From: CAVVIH01 sp963748295 | Lineage (GTDB): Bacteria; Acidobacteriota; Vicinamibacteria; Vicinamibacterales; 2-12-FULL-66-21 | Length of the DNA stretch: 64,000 nucleotides | NCBI GenBank assembly: GCA_963748295.1 | Contig: CAVVIH010000008.1 | Span: 620,001 to 684,000 of the forward strand | Reading direction: 5' to 3' | Part shown: positions 54,238-63,083 of the stretch, one piece after another | Position numbering within the stretch: position 1 is the stretch's first letter | Layout of the letters: the number at the start of each line of letters is the position of its first letter | Translations under genes and position numbers: made by a program | Notes under the pieces: generated by a model | Database searches by the model: none | What the model was told of the DNA's origin: nothing | What the model saw: the letters and a program-made list of their open reading frames with translations, nothing else

Positions 54238-56595
54238 ATGGGACCGCCTCATGGGGAGCAGATCGAAAACGGCTCCGTTCCTGAAGGGAGCTTGATCGGC
54301 CGCCGTGTTGGTCCGTATGAAGTACTTTCGCAGATCGGCTCCGGCGGGATGGGCGAGGTGTACCTGGCGCGCGATACGAAGCTCGATCGCCACGTCGCCG
54401 TGAAGCTCCTGGCTGCAAACGTCGCGGCCGATCCCATTCGGTTCCGCCGCTTCCACGACGAAGCGCGCGCCGCTTCCGCGCTCAACCATCCCAATATCCT
54501 CATCGTTCATGATTTCGGCGCGGTCGACGGCCGGCCCTACATGGTGACTGAGTTGGTCGAAGGTGAAACCGTTCGCGCGCGGCTCGAGCGTGGCCCGATG
54601 GCGATTCAGCCGGCGGTCGACATCGCGCTGCAGGTTGCAAGCGCATTGGCCGCGGCGCACGGGCGCGGAATCGTGCACCGCGACATCAAGCCTGAGAATG
54701 TGATGCTGCGGCCGGACGGGTACGTGAAAGTGCTCGATTTCGGCTTGGCCAAGCTCGCCGCGGCAGCGGATGCGCAAACGACCGATACTCTGCTGCGAAC
54801 GCTCCCTGGCATCGTGCTCGGGACGCCGCAATACATGTCCCCGGAGCAGGCGCGCGGTCTCGATCTCGACGGACGCACCGACCTGTGGAGCCTCGGTGTG
54901 ATGATGTACGAAATGATCGCCGGATTCGCCCCGTTCGGCCGAGCGACTGCCGGCGACAGCATCGCGGCAATTCTCCGCGAGGATCCCTCTCCGCCGCGGC
55001 CGGCCGCCACCCCGATCCCTCGTTCGCTCGAGCGCATCGTCATGAAGACGCTCCGGAAGTCACGCGAGGAGCGATGGCAGTCGGCAAACGAACTCTACGC
55101 GGAACTTGGGAATTTCAAGCTGGAGCTGGACCTCGAAGCGCACCAGGAGCGCACGCGGACAGGCGGATCTGCGCGCCAGACGCGGGAGCGTGTGAAGCCG
55201 CGGAGGCATACCGTCAAAGCGCTGGCCGTCCTGCCCCTGCAGAATTTGTCCGGCAACCCGAACGACGAATACTTCTCCGACGGCATGACCGAGGCGCTGA
55301 TCGCCAGCCTCGCGCAACTTTCGGCACTCCGGGTGATCTCTCGCACGTCCGCGATGCGGTACAAAGGTGGCGGCACGCCGCTCGCTGAAATCGCGCGCGA
55401 GCTCAGCGTTGATGTAATCGTGGAAGGATCCGTGCTGGCATTGGAGGGGCGCGTCCGCATCACCGCGCAGCTCATCGAGGCGGCGAGCGACACGCTGCTA
55501 TGGGCGAAGAGTTACGAGCGCGAGCTGCGGGACGTCCTGGCGCTTCAGAACGAGGTGGCGCGTTCGATCGTCGACGAGATCAGCCTGAAAGTGACGCCGC
55601 GGGAACGGGCGCGCCTGCGGCGCGCGCGCCAGGTGAATCCCGACGCGTATCAGCTCTATCTCCGCGGCCGGTTCCACTGGCACAAGCGCAATGAAGAGAA
55701 TGTCCGGCGGGCCATCGCCTATTTCACGCAGGCGTTGACCATGGATCCTGACTACGCCGCAGCCCTTGTGGGAGTTGCCGACAGCTACGTCCTGCTCGGT
55801 TTCAGTCTCGGGCTCCTTCCTGGAGCGGAATGGGCTGCAACCGCCAGAGCGTCCGCCGAACGCGCGCTGCGGCTCGACGCGCAGCTTGCCGGGGCGCATA
55901 ACCCGCTCGCCATCGCGAAGCTGCAGCAGTGGGACTGGTCCGGCGCCGACGTCGAGCTCACAGCCGCGAGCGAACTGGATCCCAACGATCCCGTGGCGCG
56001 AAACTGGCGTGCGAACTGCCTGGCCGCGCTCGGGCGTTTTGACGAAGCGGTGGACGCTGCACGCCGCGCGATCGAGCTCGACCCGCTGGCCCTCGCGTGG
56101 AACATGGGCCTCGGGCACATGTATTACCTGGCGCGAAGGTATGACGAGGCGATCGAGCAGGAGAGGAAAACGCTGGCCATGGATCCGGCGTTCTACATGA
56201 CACACTGGATTCTCGGGCTCGCCTACGAGCAGAAGGGCCGGCTCGCGGAGTCGGTCGCCGCGCTCGAGCAGGCGGTGACTCTATCCGGCAGCACGCTGAT
56301 GCAGGGGCTCCTTGGCCGCGCCTATGGAATCGCCGGGCGTCTGTCCGACGCGTCAGACGTCCTCGACGGCCTCTCGCGTCACGCGGGAAACAACTTCGTA
56401 TCGCGTGACGTGCTTGCGCTCGTTCACGCAGGTCTGGGCGCGCACGATCGCGCGATCGATCTGCTCTACGAGGCATGCGACGAACCTTCATTCAATCTGA
56501 TTTTTCTGAAAGTGTCGCCAGTCTTCGACACGCTGCGATCACATGCTCGCTTCAGCGCGCTGCTGCGGCGAGCCAACCTGGAGCCGTCCACGTGA
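54238..56595 (+). CDS. Ser/Thr protein kinase with TolB/FlgO-like domain and TPR repeats, no TM
   Basis: A 785-residue protein. The kinase (about 25-290) has GSGGMGEVY, ATP lysine K56, HRDIKPEN with D149 and DFG D167. A linker (about 295-325) lacks a clear TM helix, unlike the gene at 1.9 kb. The TolB/FlgO-like domain starts ALAVLPLQNLSGNPNDEYFSDGM, followed by DAYQLYLRGRFHWHKRNEENV and TPR repeats to the end. The architecture matches the other kinase, so both are probably paralogues. The next gene begins inside its stop codon. Confidence 0.9.
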   Translation: MGPPHGEQIENGSVPEGSLIGRRVGPYEVLSQIGSGGMGEVYLARDTKLDRHVAVKLLAANVAADPIRFRRFHDEARAASALNHPNILIVHDFGAVDGRPYMVTELVEGETVRARLERGPMAIQPAVDIALQVASALAAAHGRGIVHRDIKPENVMLRPDGYVKVLDFGLAKLAAAADAQTTDTLLRTLPGIVLGTPQYMSPEQARGLDLDGRTDLWSLGVMMYEMIAGFAPFGRATAGDSIAAILREDPSPPRPAATPIPRSLERIVMKTLRKSREERWQSANELYAELGNFKLELDLEAHQERTRTGGSARQTRERVKPRRHTVKALAVLPLQNLSGNPNDEYFSDGMTEALIASLAQLSALRVISRTSAMRYKGGGTPLAEIARELSVDVIVEGSVLALEGRVRITAQLIEAASDTLLWAKSYERELRDVLALQNEVARSIVDEISLKVTPRERARLRRARQVNPDAYQLYLRGRFHWHKRNEENVRRAIAYFTQALTMDPDYAAALVGVADSYVLLGFSLGLLPGAEWAATARASAERALRLDAQLAGAHNPLAIAKLQQWDWSGADVELTAASELDPNDPVARNWRANCLAALGRFDEAVDAARRAIELDPLALAWNMGLGHMYYLARRYDEAIEQERKTLAMDPAFYMTHWILGLAYEQKGRLAESVAALEQAVTLSGSTLMQGLLGRAYGIAGRLSDASDVLDGLSRHAGNNFVSRDVLALVHAGLGAHDRAIDLLYEACDEPSFNLIFLKVSPVFDTLRSHARFSALLRRANLEPST

Positions 56596-57419
56596 TCGCG
56601 CGAGGCGCAGAGGGCGCCTCCATCGCGTATCGTGTTCGTGGCGAGGGTCCACTCTCGCTCCTGTTCATCCACGGCTGGGCGGGAAGCGGCGGCTACTGGG
56701 AAGAGCTGCTGGCGGAGCTCGACCTGGGCGGAATGCGCGCTGTGACCTACGACCTTCGCGGACACGGCGAGTCCGAGAAACGCGAAACGGCGTTTACCTA
56801 CGAAGCCCTCGCGACAGACGCACTCGCCGTCGCGGACGCCGCCGGCGCGCAGCGGTTTGTGATCGTCGGGTTCAGCATGGGCGCGAAATTCGCGCAGCAC
56901 GTGACGTGCGCGCATCCCGATCGTGTGCTTGGACTGATCCTGGTCGGCGGATGCCCCGCCTGCGAGATCCCATTCCCCGAAGCGATACGTCGGGACTGGA
57001 GCCGCCGCGCCGGCGACGCTGACCGGCTGAAGGAAGTGACGGCCGGCTACATCACGAGGCCGGTTTCAGAGGACGTCATGGATCGGTGGGCCGCCTCCGC
57101 CGCGACAGTCTCGGAAGCCGTGCTCGATGAAAGCCTCAGAATCTGCACCGATGTGTCGTTCGCCGCGCGGCTCGCCTCTATCCGCGTGCCCACGCTCGTC
57201 GTCGGTGGCGTGCACGATACGATCTTCTCGCCCGACGTCCTCCGGGGCGTTCAGGCCTCAATCCCTGGCGCTCGCCTGGCCCTCGTGGACAGCAACCATG
57301 AGATTCCGATTGAAGCGCCTCGCGAGCTGGCCGGCCTTGTTTCAGCGTTCGTGGCCGGCTTGGGCGCTGGCGGAGGCGGTGATCAATGTAGGGAGCCATC
57401 GCGCCGGAGGCGCGTGTGA
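56592..57419 (+). CDS. Alpha/beta hydrolase; 3' end formed by a repeat
   Basis: GTG 56592 overlaps the kinase stop (GTGA). The fold is complete: FIHGWAGSGG, TYDLRGHGESE, the nucleophile elbow VGFSMGAK, the acid near VVGGVHDTIF and the His in DSNHEIPIEA. The last twelve residues, DQCREPSRRRRV, are encoded by the 80-base repeat that starts at 57382, which also gives the stop. The true end before the repeat is probably near GAGGGG. The frame continues upstream into the kinase gene but without a start signal. Substrate unknown. Confidence 0.85.
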   Translation: MIARGAEGASIAYRVRGEGPLSLLFIHGWAGSGGYWEELLAELDLGGMRAVTYDLRGHGESEKRETAFTYEALATDALAVADAAGAQRFVIVGFSMGAKFAQHVTCAHPDRVLGLILVGGCPACEIPFPEAIRRDWSRRAGDADRLKEVTAGYITRPVSEDVMDRWAASAATVSEAVLDESLRICTDVSFAARLASIRVPTLVVGGVHDTIFSPDVLRGVQASIPGARLALVDSNHEIPIEAPRELAGLVSAFVAGLGAGGGGDQCREPSRRRRV

Positions 57420-57461
57420 TCGAGCGCGAGCGAAGGAGGATGGCGGTGAGGGAGGGATTCG
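57382..57461. repeat. 80-base direct repeat, copy 1 (copy 2: 57495-57549 plus 58842-58872)
   Basis: The unit runs from atcaatgt through gggagccatcgcgccgga and gatcgagcgcgagcgaagg to a tRNA-Ser 3' end (ggattcg). Copy 2 starts at 57495, is cut at 57549 by the IS481-family element and resumes at 58842 on the other side, giving a near-identical unit. The gap 57462-57494 is unique. This is a tandem duplication of the DNA just downstream of the tRNA gene. Confidence 0.8.
57431..57461 (-). pseudogene. tRNA-Ser 3' fragment (T-loop to CCA) inside repeat copy 1
   Basis: These 31 bases match 58842-58872 at 30 positions. On the minus strand they give the second half of the T loop, the T stem 3' strand, the acceptor 3' strand and GCCA of the tRNA-Ser. 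The match to the tRNA stops inside the T loop, a usual attachment-site crossover. Confidence 0.8.
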
Positions 57462-57549
57462 TCCGCCTTCGCGCAAGCGCTTCGGCGTGATCTCATCAAT
57501 GTCAGGGAGCCATCGCGCCGGAGCGCGCGTCTGATCGAGCGCGAGCGAA

Positions 57550-58841
57550 TGTCCTTCCTGAGACAAGGGTGACATTTCATTCCGGAGACATGGGTGACAC
57601 TCTGCCCCTACAAAAGGAGAGTGTCATGCCGTGGAAGGAGTGTCATGTCGTGGACGACCGGCTCCGATTCGTGGCCCGGCTGCTGGACGGCGAGAAGATG
57701 GCGCCGCTCTGCAAGGAATTCGGGATTTCCCGGAAAACCGGCTACAAGATTTACGACCGCTACCAGAATTGTGGGGTCCAGGGGCTGACCGACCGCAGCC
57801 GGCGCCCGTACCGGCACGCGAATCAGCTGCCGCTCACGATCGAGAAGTGGATTCTCCGGCTGAAGCGCGAGTATCCCCACTGGGGGGCGCCGAAGATCCG
57901 CGAACGGCTCCGGCAACGCTGCCCCGACGTGCAGTGTCCCGCGATCAGTACGGTCCATGCGGTCCTCGACCGCCACGGCCTGGTGACTCGCCGGGGTCGG
58001 GCGCGCCGGCGCGCGGAGGGCACGCGGTTGTCGCAGCCCGCCCACCCCAACGACCTCTGGTGCGCGGATTACAAGGGCGAATTCATGCTCGCGGACCGCC
58101 GGTACTGTTATCCGCTGACGGTCACCGATTTTGCGAGCCGGTATCTGCTCGCCTGCGAAGCCCTCTCCACGACGAAGGCGCAGTACGCGTTCAAGGTGTT
58201 TGAACGCGTGTTTCAGCAATTCGGAGTGCCGCAGCGCATCCGGACGGATAATGGCGTGCCCTTCGCCTCCGCTTCGGCGCTCTACGGCCTGTCGCAAACT
58301 CTCCGTGTGGTGGTTACGGCTCGGCATTCAGCTCGAGCGCATCAAGCCCGGCCACCCTGAGCAGAACGGCCGTCACGAGCGCATGCATCTCACGCTCAAG
58401 CGTGAGGCGACGAAGCCCACGGCCGCCAACGTCCTGCAGCAGCAGGAGCGATTCGAGGCCTTCCTCGCGCGCTACAACCGAGAGCGGCCGCACGAAGCGC
58501 TCGACATGAAAGTGCCGGCCGACGTGTATGCGCCGTCGCCGCGGGCGTACGTCGGGCTTACCGCCGCTCAGTACCCGTTTCACGACTGGAGTGCCACCGT
58601 CACGCATTGTGGCCGCGTCTGTTACCGTGGGCAGAAAGTGAATCTCAGCCAAGCCTTCGCCGGCCAGTTGGTGGGGGTGCGGCAGGTGAGCGAGCGCATC
58701 TGGCTCGTCACCTTCATGCACTATGACTTGGGATATTTTGACGATGAAACCTGTCGGCTCGAGCCCATTACGAACCCGTTTAAGCCGACAGTGTTACCCA
58801 TGTCTCCGGAATAAGGTGTGACCCATGTCTCCGGAATGAAC
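57550..58841 (+). mobile_element. IS481-family insertion sequence, 4-base target duplication CGAA
   Basis: The ends begin tgtccttcctgagacaaggg and, reading inward from the right, gttcattccggagacatggg; 19 of the first 25 positions match. Each end holds a second inner copy of the same repeat (57576-57600; 58790-58812). Flanking cgaa at 57546-57549 and 58842-58845 is a 4-base duplication. Removing the element and one cgaa restores repeat copy 2 seamlessly, which confirms the boundaries. Length 1,292 bases with one transposase gene. Confidence 0.85.
57626..58814 (+). CDS. IS481-family DDE transposase (one frameshift)
   Basis: ATG 57626 follows aaggaga. The N-terminal helix-turn-helix is APLCKEFGISRKTGYKIYDRY, then LTDRSRRPYRHANQLP. 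The DDE catalytic domain shows D in DLWCADYKGEF, D in RIRTDNGVPF and E in HPEQNGRHERMH. A C-terminal beta region follows (RVCYRGQKVNL). The frame changes near 58290-58300; dropping a c in tcgcaaac restores LSKLSVWWLRLGIQLE. The IS481 family normally has one uninterrupted gene, so this copy is inactive as sequenced or carries an error. Confidence 0.85.
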
Positions 58842-58851
58842 CGAAGGCGGA

Positions 58852-58946
58852 TGGCGGTGAGGGAGGGATTCGAACCCTCGGTAGGACTTTAAAGGCCCTA
58901 CAACGGTTTAGCAAACCGCCGCCTTCGGCCACTCGGCCACCTCACC
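58852..58946 (-). tRNA. tRNA-Ser (GCU anticodon)
   Basis: Minus strand from GGTGAGGTGGCCGAGTGG. Acceptor GGTGAGG pairs with CCTCACC, the D arm has GCC/GGC, the anticodon loop is TTGCTAA (anticodon GCT), a long variable arm GTAGG/CCTAC is typical for serine, and the T arm is GAGGG TTCGAAT CCCTC. The discriminator G and CCA are encoded (58852-58855). The upstream box tacacttagc may be part of the promoter. It is the target of two separate duplications (left 3' end, right 5' half). Confidence 0.95.
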
Positions 58947-59143
58947 GCAGACGCTAAGTGTACGTGAAATCAGCACTTGGCGGATCCACATTTTACATTA
59001 GCCGAGGCGACGGTTTTTCGAACCGCCGCATTCATCAGATCGCTGGAAGGACGGGGCCGTGTTGCCAGACAAGGCTACGGCGCAAAGAGCCGACAGCAGG
59101 GACGCGCAGAGCTACCGCTTGCGGGGCCGGGCGAATTGTAGCG

Positions 59144-61865
59144 TTACGGCCATCCCTTGATCATCACGATGTCGGAAGTCGTCATGCTGCGCGTCACGAC
59201 GAGACGGGTGCCATCGCCCGAGAACGAGAAGTCCTCCACGTCTGTACTTTCCGGTGAAGTGAGTTAACTGGCGTCGGACGCCGCCACCGAGCGGCTGGAT
59301 CCAGATGTTCTTCTGATCGTCGCGCGGCACGCAGGCGATCGCGCGGCCGTCGGGCGTGAAGGGGCCGAGCGTCTCGACGCCGGCGGGCCGCACGTTCGTG
59401 CAGTCCGGCAGATCGCAGAGCATGACCGTGCGCTTCGCGTCGACGAACGCGGCCGTCCTGCCGTCGGGCGCGATGTGCACACGGTTGCCGCCGATGCCGC
59501 GGGGCCCGAATTCGCGCGGTGTGCCGCCGACCAGCGGCATCGTCCACATCGTGTAGCTGTCATTGGTCCGCGTCGTGAAATACAGCGTGGCGCCGTCGCG
59601 TGTCAGCGCCGGGGCCAGGATGCCGGGGCGATCCAGTATGGTCTCGACGTTCGAGCCGTCGATCGACGCCCGCATGATCGTCGGCGGCGCCCCGCCCCAG
59701 AACACCATCGACCGGCCGTCGGCGGTCACGCGCAGCGCCATGCCCCGATCCGCGATGACGGCCGGGTCCGCGGAGCCGGGACGGGACATACGGTAGAGCG
59801 AGTCGGCCCCGTTCGCGGCACGGGCCGTGTAGAAGACCGTACCGCTCCGATCCGCGACCGCGATGTGTGGAAACGCGGTGCTGTCCTCGACGACTTGCGT
59901 CATCGCGTCGCCCTCGGCGGAGCCCATCCAGATCCCGCTGAGGCTGTCGCTGCGTTGCGAGACGGCTCGCGTGCGATCGGCGGTGAGCGTCGTGCCGCGG
60001 AACGACGCCAGGTCGCGCAGGACCAGGCTTTCGGCCCCCGACCCCGTCTCGCGCAGCAGCAGATGGGGTCCCCGCGCGGGCGTCCCGACGTTGAGCAGGA
60101 AGCGGGTGTCGTCGACGAGCGCCAGGTCGAAGACGTTCCCCTCGAGCGGCGTCACGCCACGCTCGGTACCCGTTCCCGCGTCGAGAGCGACGACCTCGTA
60201 CACCGCGTTCCGTCGTTCCGCCGAACGGTTCAGCCCGAGCACGTAGATGGTGCGGCCGTCGCTGCTCCAGGCGGGATGCGCGATCGGCGAGATGCGGAGA
60301 TCGAAGCTGGAGAAGTCGAGCCCGACGCTGCGCGTCGACAGAACGTGCGGATTGGCGCCGTCCGCATCCGCGATCGTGACCGCCTTGGCGGCGCCGCCGG
60401 GCGCGCGTTGGATGAACGCGAACCGCTTGCCGTCGGGCGCCCAGCCGATGCCCGACAGGACGTCGGGCGAGAGCTTGCGGGGCCGCCCGCCGAGAAAGGG
60501 CACGCGCCAGAGATCGAAGGAGGCGGCCCCAGGCTCGCGCGACGTGTAGTCGACGAACGCACCATCGGGCGACACCGTCACGGCGCGGATGTCGCGCGCC
60601 GCCGCAGACGGCACGAGCTCGATGACACTGTCGCTCGCGATCTGGCGGACCCACACGCCCATCCCGCCGTCGCGCGCGCGTGCGAACGCGATGAACCGGC
60701 CGTCGGGCGACACGCCGGCGCAGCACGCGTCGCCCGTCACGGTGAGTGCCTCGACGTCGACGACACCGGATGCCGCCGGACCGGTGCGGTGCGGCGTGAG
60801 CCACCGCGCCGACGCTCCGATCGCGATGACGACGAGCAGCGCCGCGGCGGCAATCGCGATCAGGTGCCGCCGCACCACGTGCAGCACGATCTGGGAGTCG
60901 GACACAGGGGAAGCGGCCGCGGTCGGCGGCGCGCTGGAAGCCCCTGCCGATCTCGCATCCACGTCAACCGCCAACGTGCGATTCAGGCGCTTCAGATCAG
61001 TTCTCAGTTCGGCGGCCGTCTGGTATCGCAGCTCGCGGTCTTTCTCGATCGCCTTTTCGATGATCTCCTCGAACTTCGGCGGCAGGCCAATGTTCAACGT
61101 GCGCGGCGGTACGGGCTCGTCGTGAAGGATGGCCGCCGAAATCAGCGCGGTCGTGTTGCCCTGGAAAGCGCGTCTTCCTGTGCCCGTCTCATAAAGGACC
61201 ACGCCGAGCGAGAACAAATCCGAGCGCGCGTCGACCGTCTCGCCGCGCAGCTGCTCGGGAGACATGTAGGCAACGGTGCCGACCGCGGAGCCCGGCGACG
61301 TCAGCGGCGCATCGGCCAGGCGCGTTTCGTCCTCGGGCGCGTCGATGGCCTTCGCCAGACCGAAGTCCAGGATCTTGGTCTGCCCGTGCTTCGTCAGGAA
61401 GATGTTCGCCGGCTTGAGGTCGCGGTGGACGAGACCGCGGCTGTGCGCCGCGTTGAGGCCCTCCGCCAGCGCGATCGACAGGTTCACCAGCATCGCGGAT
61501 TCGAGCGGCCCGCGCGCCAGCCACTGATGCAGGGTCTCCCCTTCCAGCAGCTCCATCACGAGGAACGTGCGGCCCGCGTCGTGCCCGACGTCGTACAGCG
61601 CGCAGATGTTGGGATGATTCAATGCGGCAATCGCGCGCGCCTCGCGGTCGAATCGCGCCTCCGCCGCGGCGTCCGCTGACGCGCGCGCCGGCAGCACTTT
61701 CAGTGCGACGTCCCGCCCGAGGCGTGTATCGGAGGCGCGATAGACTTCGCCCATCCCGCCCTCGCCGAGCTTTGCGAGGATCTCATACGGACCGAGACGG
61801 CTACCGGATTTGAGCAACTGGTTGGTGGATTCTACTCGTTTGAGACGATCGGAAACACTAGCCAT
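59144..61865 (-). CDS. Ser/Thr protein kinase with WD40-like/PD40 beta-propeller (one frameshift)
   Basis: The N-terminal kinase (about 25-295) has GEGGMGEVY, K56, HRDLKPAN with D149 and DFG D167. One TM helix (about 327-345, LIAIAAAALLVVIAIGA) separates it from an external TolB-type PD40 propeller with repeats such as CCAGVSPDGRFIAFAR, TVSPDGAFVDYTS and IGWAPDGKRFAFIQ. Near 59240-59250 one indel shifts the frame; repair gives VEDFSFSGDGTRLVVTR and a TAA at 59144-59146. About 907 residues. It is the main gene of the 3.7-kb segment between the tRNA-Ser and its 5' fragment. Confidence 0.88.
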
Positions 61866-61954
61866 TTCCCGATTAGCATCACGTCCGTTCTCAGCCGCTC
61901 CGCCGTCACACAGCCGGCGCGACGCGAATCAGCCGAGCAGTCGCGTGCGGTGGT

Positions 61955-62221
61955 CTAGATCTCCTTGAGTCGTCCCGCCGCGTACTTGTGCAGCACGCTG
62001 GCGATCAAGGTCTGGTAGGGAAGTCCCTCCGCCAGTGCCCGCTTCTGGATCGCCTCCAGGTCCTTGCTCGACAGCCGGATATTCAGCCGACGATCCTTGC
62101 GGAACGTCGCTTTGGCGTAACGGGAGTAGCGAGTCCGCTCGCGCTTGCCGCCCGGAGCGGGCTTCCACTCACCGCGCTCGACGGACTCGAGCAGTTCCTT
62201 CTCCTCCGCGTCAATCTTCAT
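61955..62221 (-). CDS. BrnA/CopG-like antitoxin
   Basis: An 88-residue protein from ATG 62221, inside the end of the toxin gene. The C-terminal half is a ribbon-helix-helix-like DNA-binding segment: KDRRLNIRLSSKDLEAIQKRALAEGLPYQTLIASVLHKYA. The N-terminal MKIDAEEKELLESVERGEWKP part is typical of antitoxins that pair with BrnT-like toxins. It probably neutralises the toxin and, with it, binds the palindrome upstream of the pair. Confidence 0.85.
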   Translation of the reverse strand: MKIDAEEKELLESVERGEWKPAPGGKRERTRYSRYAKATFRKDRRLNIRLSSKDLEAIQKRALAEGLPYQTLIASVLHKYAAGRLKEI

Positions 62222-62501
62222 CGTCGGACTCCTCATCGAGGTACTGCTTCGTGGCCTTTCTGCTCGGGATGATCGTCTTCAGAAACACCGTGTGCTCGTC
62301 CTCGACGAACGGCACCAGGTACACGTAGCCCTCGCGCCGGACGACGAAGATGCGCTGGCCAGCGTACCGGTCGGGATTCGAGTGTTCCAGGATGTCGAGC
62401 AGGTCGCCGCGCTCGATGTGGAAGACGATGTCCTCGAACCCGATGCCGCGCTCCGTCCTGAGCTTCGCGTTCTTCGCGTCGTCCCAGTCGAAGTACTTCA
62501 C
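62211..62501 (-). CDS. BrnT-family (DUF497) toxin
   Basis: A 96-residue protein starting MKYFDWDDAKNAKLRTERGIGFEDIVF, the DUF497 opening. Family features EHSNPDRYAGQRIFVV and RREGYVYLVPFVEDEHTVFLKTIIPSRKATKQYLDE are present, the latter including the conserved R-K-A-x-x-x-Y. BrnT is an RNase fold related to RelE. Toxin-first order and a short overlap with the antitoxin are typical of brnTA operons. Confidence 0.88.
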   Translation of the reverse strand: MKYFDWDDAKNAKLRTERGIGFEDIVFHIERGDLLDILEHSNPDRYAGQRIFVVRREGYVYLVPFVEDEHTVFLKTIIPSRKATKQYLDEESDDED

Positions 62502-62522
62502 CGCCTAACAGAATAGCACGAT

Positions 62523-62541
62523 GTGTGCCTATAAGGCACAC
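62523..62541. promoter_or_regulatory. Perfect palindrome, probable operator of the toxin-antitoxin pair
   Basis: gtgtgcctataaggcacac is an inverted repeat of eight bases around ata, located 21 bases upstream of the toxin start codon. The position overlaps the likely promoter, so binding of the antitoxin or the complex would repress transcription, as is usual for such pairs. Confidence 0.65.
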
Positions 62542-62634
62542 GTTGGCGTCGGTTTGAGTGTGCCCGCGGGTGTGCCCAAACGAGGTCCGAGACCCATCAG
62601 TCGGCAGCCAACGCCAACCAAGGTCCCAATGAAA

Positions 62635-62667
62635 AACGGGCCTGAAATCATCGATTTCAGGCCCGTT
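62635..62667 (-). terminator. Rho-independent terminator next to the tRNA-Ser fragment
   Basis: A perfect 14-base stem (62635-62648 with 62654-62667; aacgggcctgaaat) around a five-base loop, followed on the minus strand by TTTTTC. It lies 19 bases after the truncated tRNA-Ser fragment, so it would end transcription from the old tRNA promoter before the toxin operon. Confidence 0.75.
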
Positions 62668-62685
62668 CTGTGATTCCTGACAGCC

Positions 62686-62726
62686 TTAGCAAACCGCCGC
62701 CTTCGGCCACTCGGCCACCTCACCGC
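62686..62726 (-). pseudogene. tRNA-Ser 5' fragment ending in the anticodon loop
   Basis: On the minus strand this reads GGTGAGGTGGCCGAGTGGCC and on to GGTTTGCTAA, identical to the first half of the tRNA-Ser at 58.9 kb, with the preceding GC. The match stops right after the anticodon. Upstream, tatacttagc at 62736-62745 resembles tacacttagc before the intact gene. This is the right-hand duplication of the tRNA. Confidence 0.85.
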
Positions 62727-62887
62727 GACGAGAAAGCTAAGTATAAACGAGATCGAGGTTTACGGGACATCCGCTTGAGACGCGCCCTCTCCTCCTAGGC
62801 CTGTGCACAACCGCACAGACAGCGAGCCTGTGGAAGTGCAAGGATCGCAATACGCCGAGAAAGGACCCGGGTTACGGCGAGATCCCT

Positions 62888-63034
62888 ATGCTGTTCATCG
62901 CCGGCCTCGTCATCGTGTTGGTCTTGGTCGTCATCATCCCCAGAATGCGGGCGCCAGCTAGCGTGAACGCCGCCCCTCTCGGCTGGATGAGCGATCAATG
63001 GCTTGCCGAACATCGCGCCTCGCATTCATCGTGA
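62888..63034 (+). CDS. 48-residue single-TM membrane protein
   Basis: ATG 62888 encodes MLFIAGLVIVLVLVVIIPRM, a strong N-terminal TM helix followed by a basic stop-transfer, then RAPASVNAAPLGWMSDQWLAEHRASHSS. The polar tail with GWMSDQWLAEHRASH has a conserved look and may contact a partner. The ribosome site is weak. I do not recognise a named family. The gap 62727-62887 before it holds no gene. Confidence 0.45.
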   Translation: MLFIAGLVIVLVLVVIIPRMRAPASVNAAPLGWMSDQWLAEHRASHSS

Positions 63035-63083
63035 GCGGGCGGTCGTGATCTCTCCACGATTTGCTCAAGGAGGAGGTTTGGAG

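Noticed and set aside
57626..58814. Programmed frameshifting in the transposase
   Set aside because: IS481-family elements have one uninterrupted gene; the break lies inside the catalytic domain without a slippery heptamer and is repaired by one base, so an indel is simpler.
59475..61679. 734-codon plus-strand frame opposite the third kinase
   Set aside because: Antisense shadow of a kinase-propeller gene; composition dominated by Arg, Asp, Gly.
62529..62723. 64-codon minus-strand frame across the tRNA fragment and terminator (MRWPSGRRRRFA start)
   Set aside because: It translates the tRNA-Ser remnant and a hairpin; such frames are artefacts of tRNA genes.
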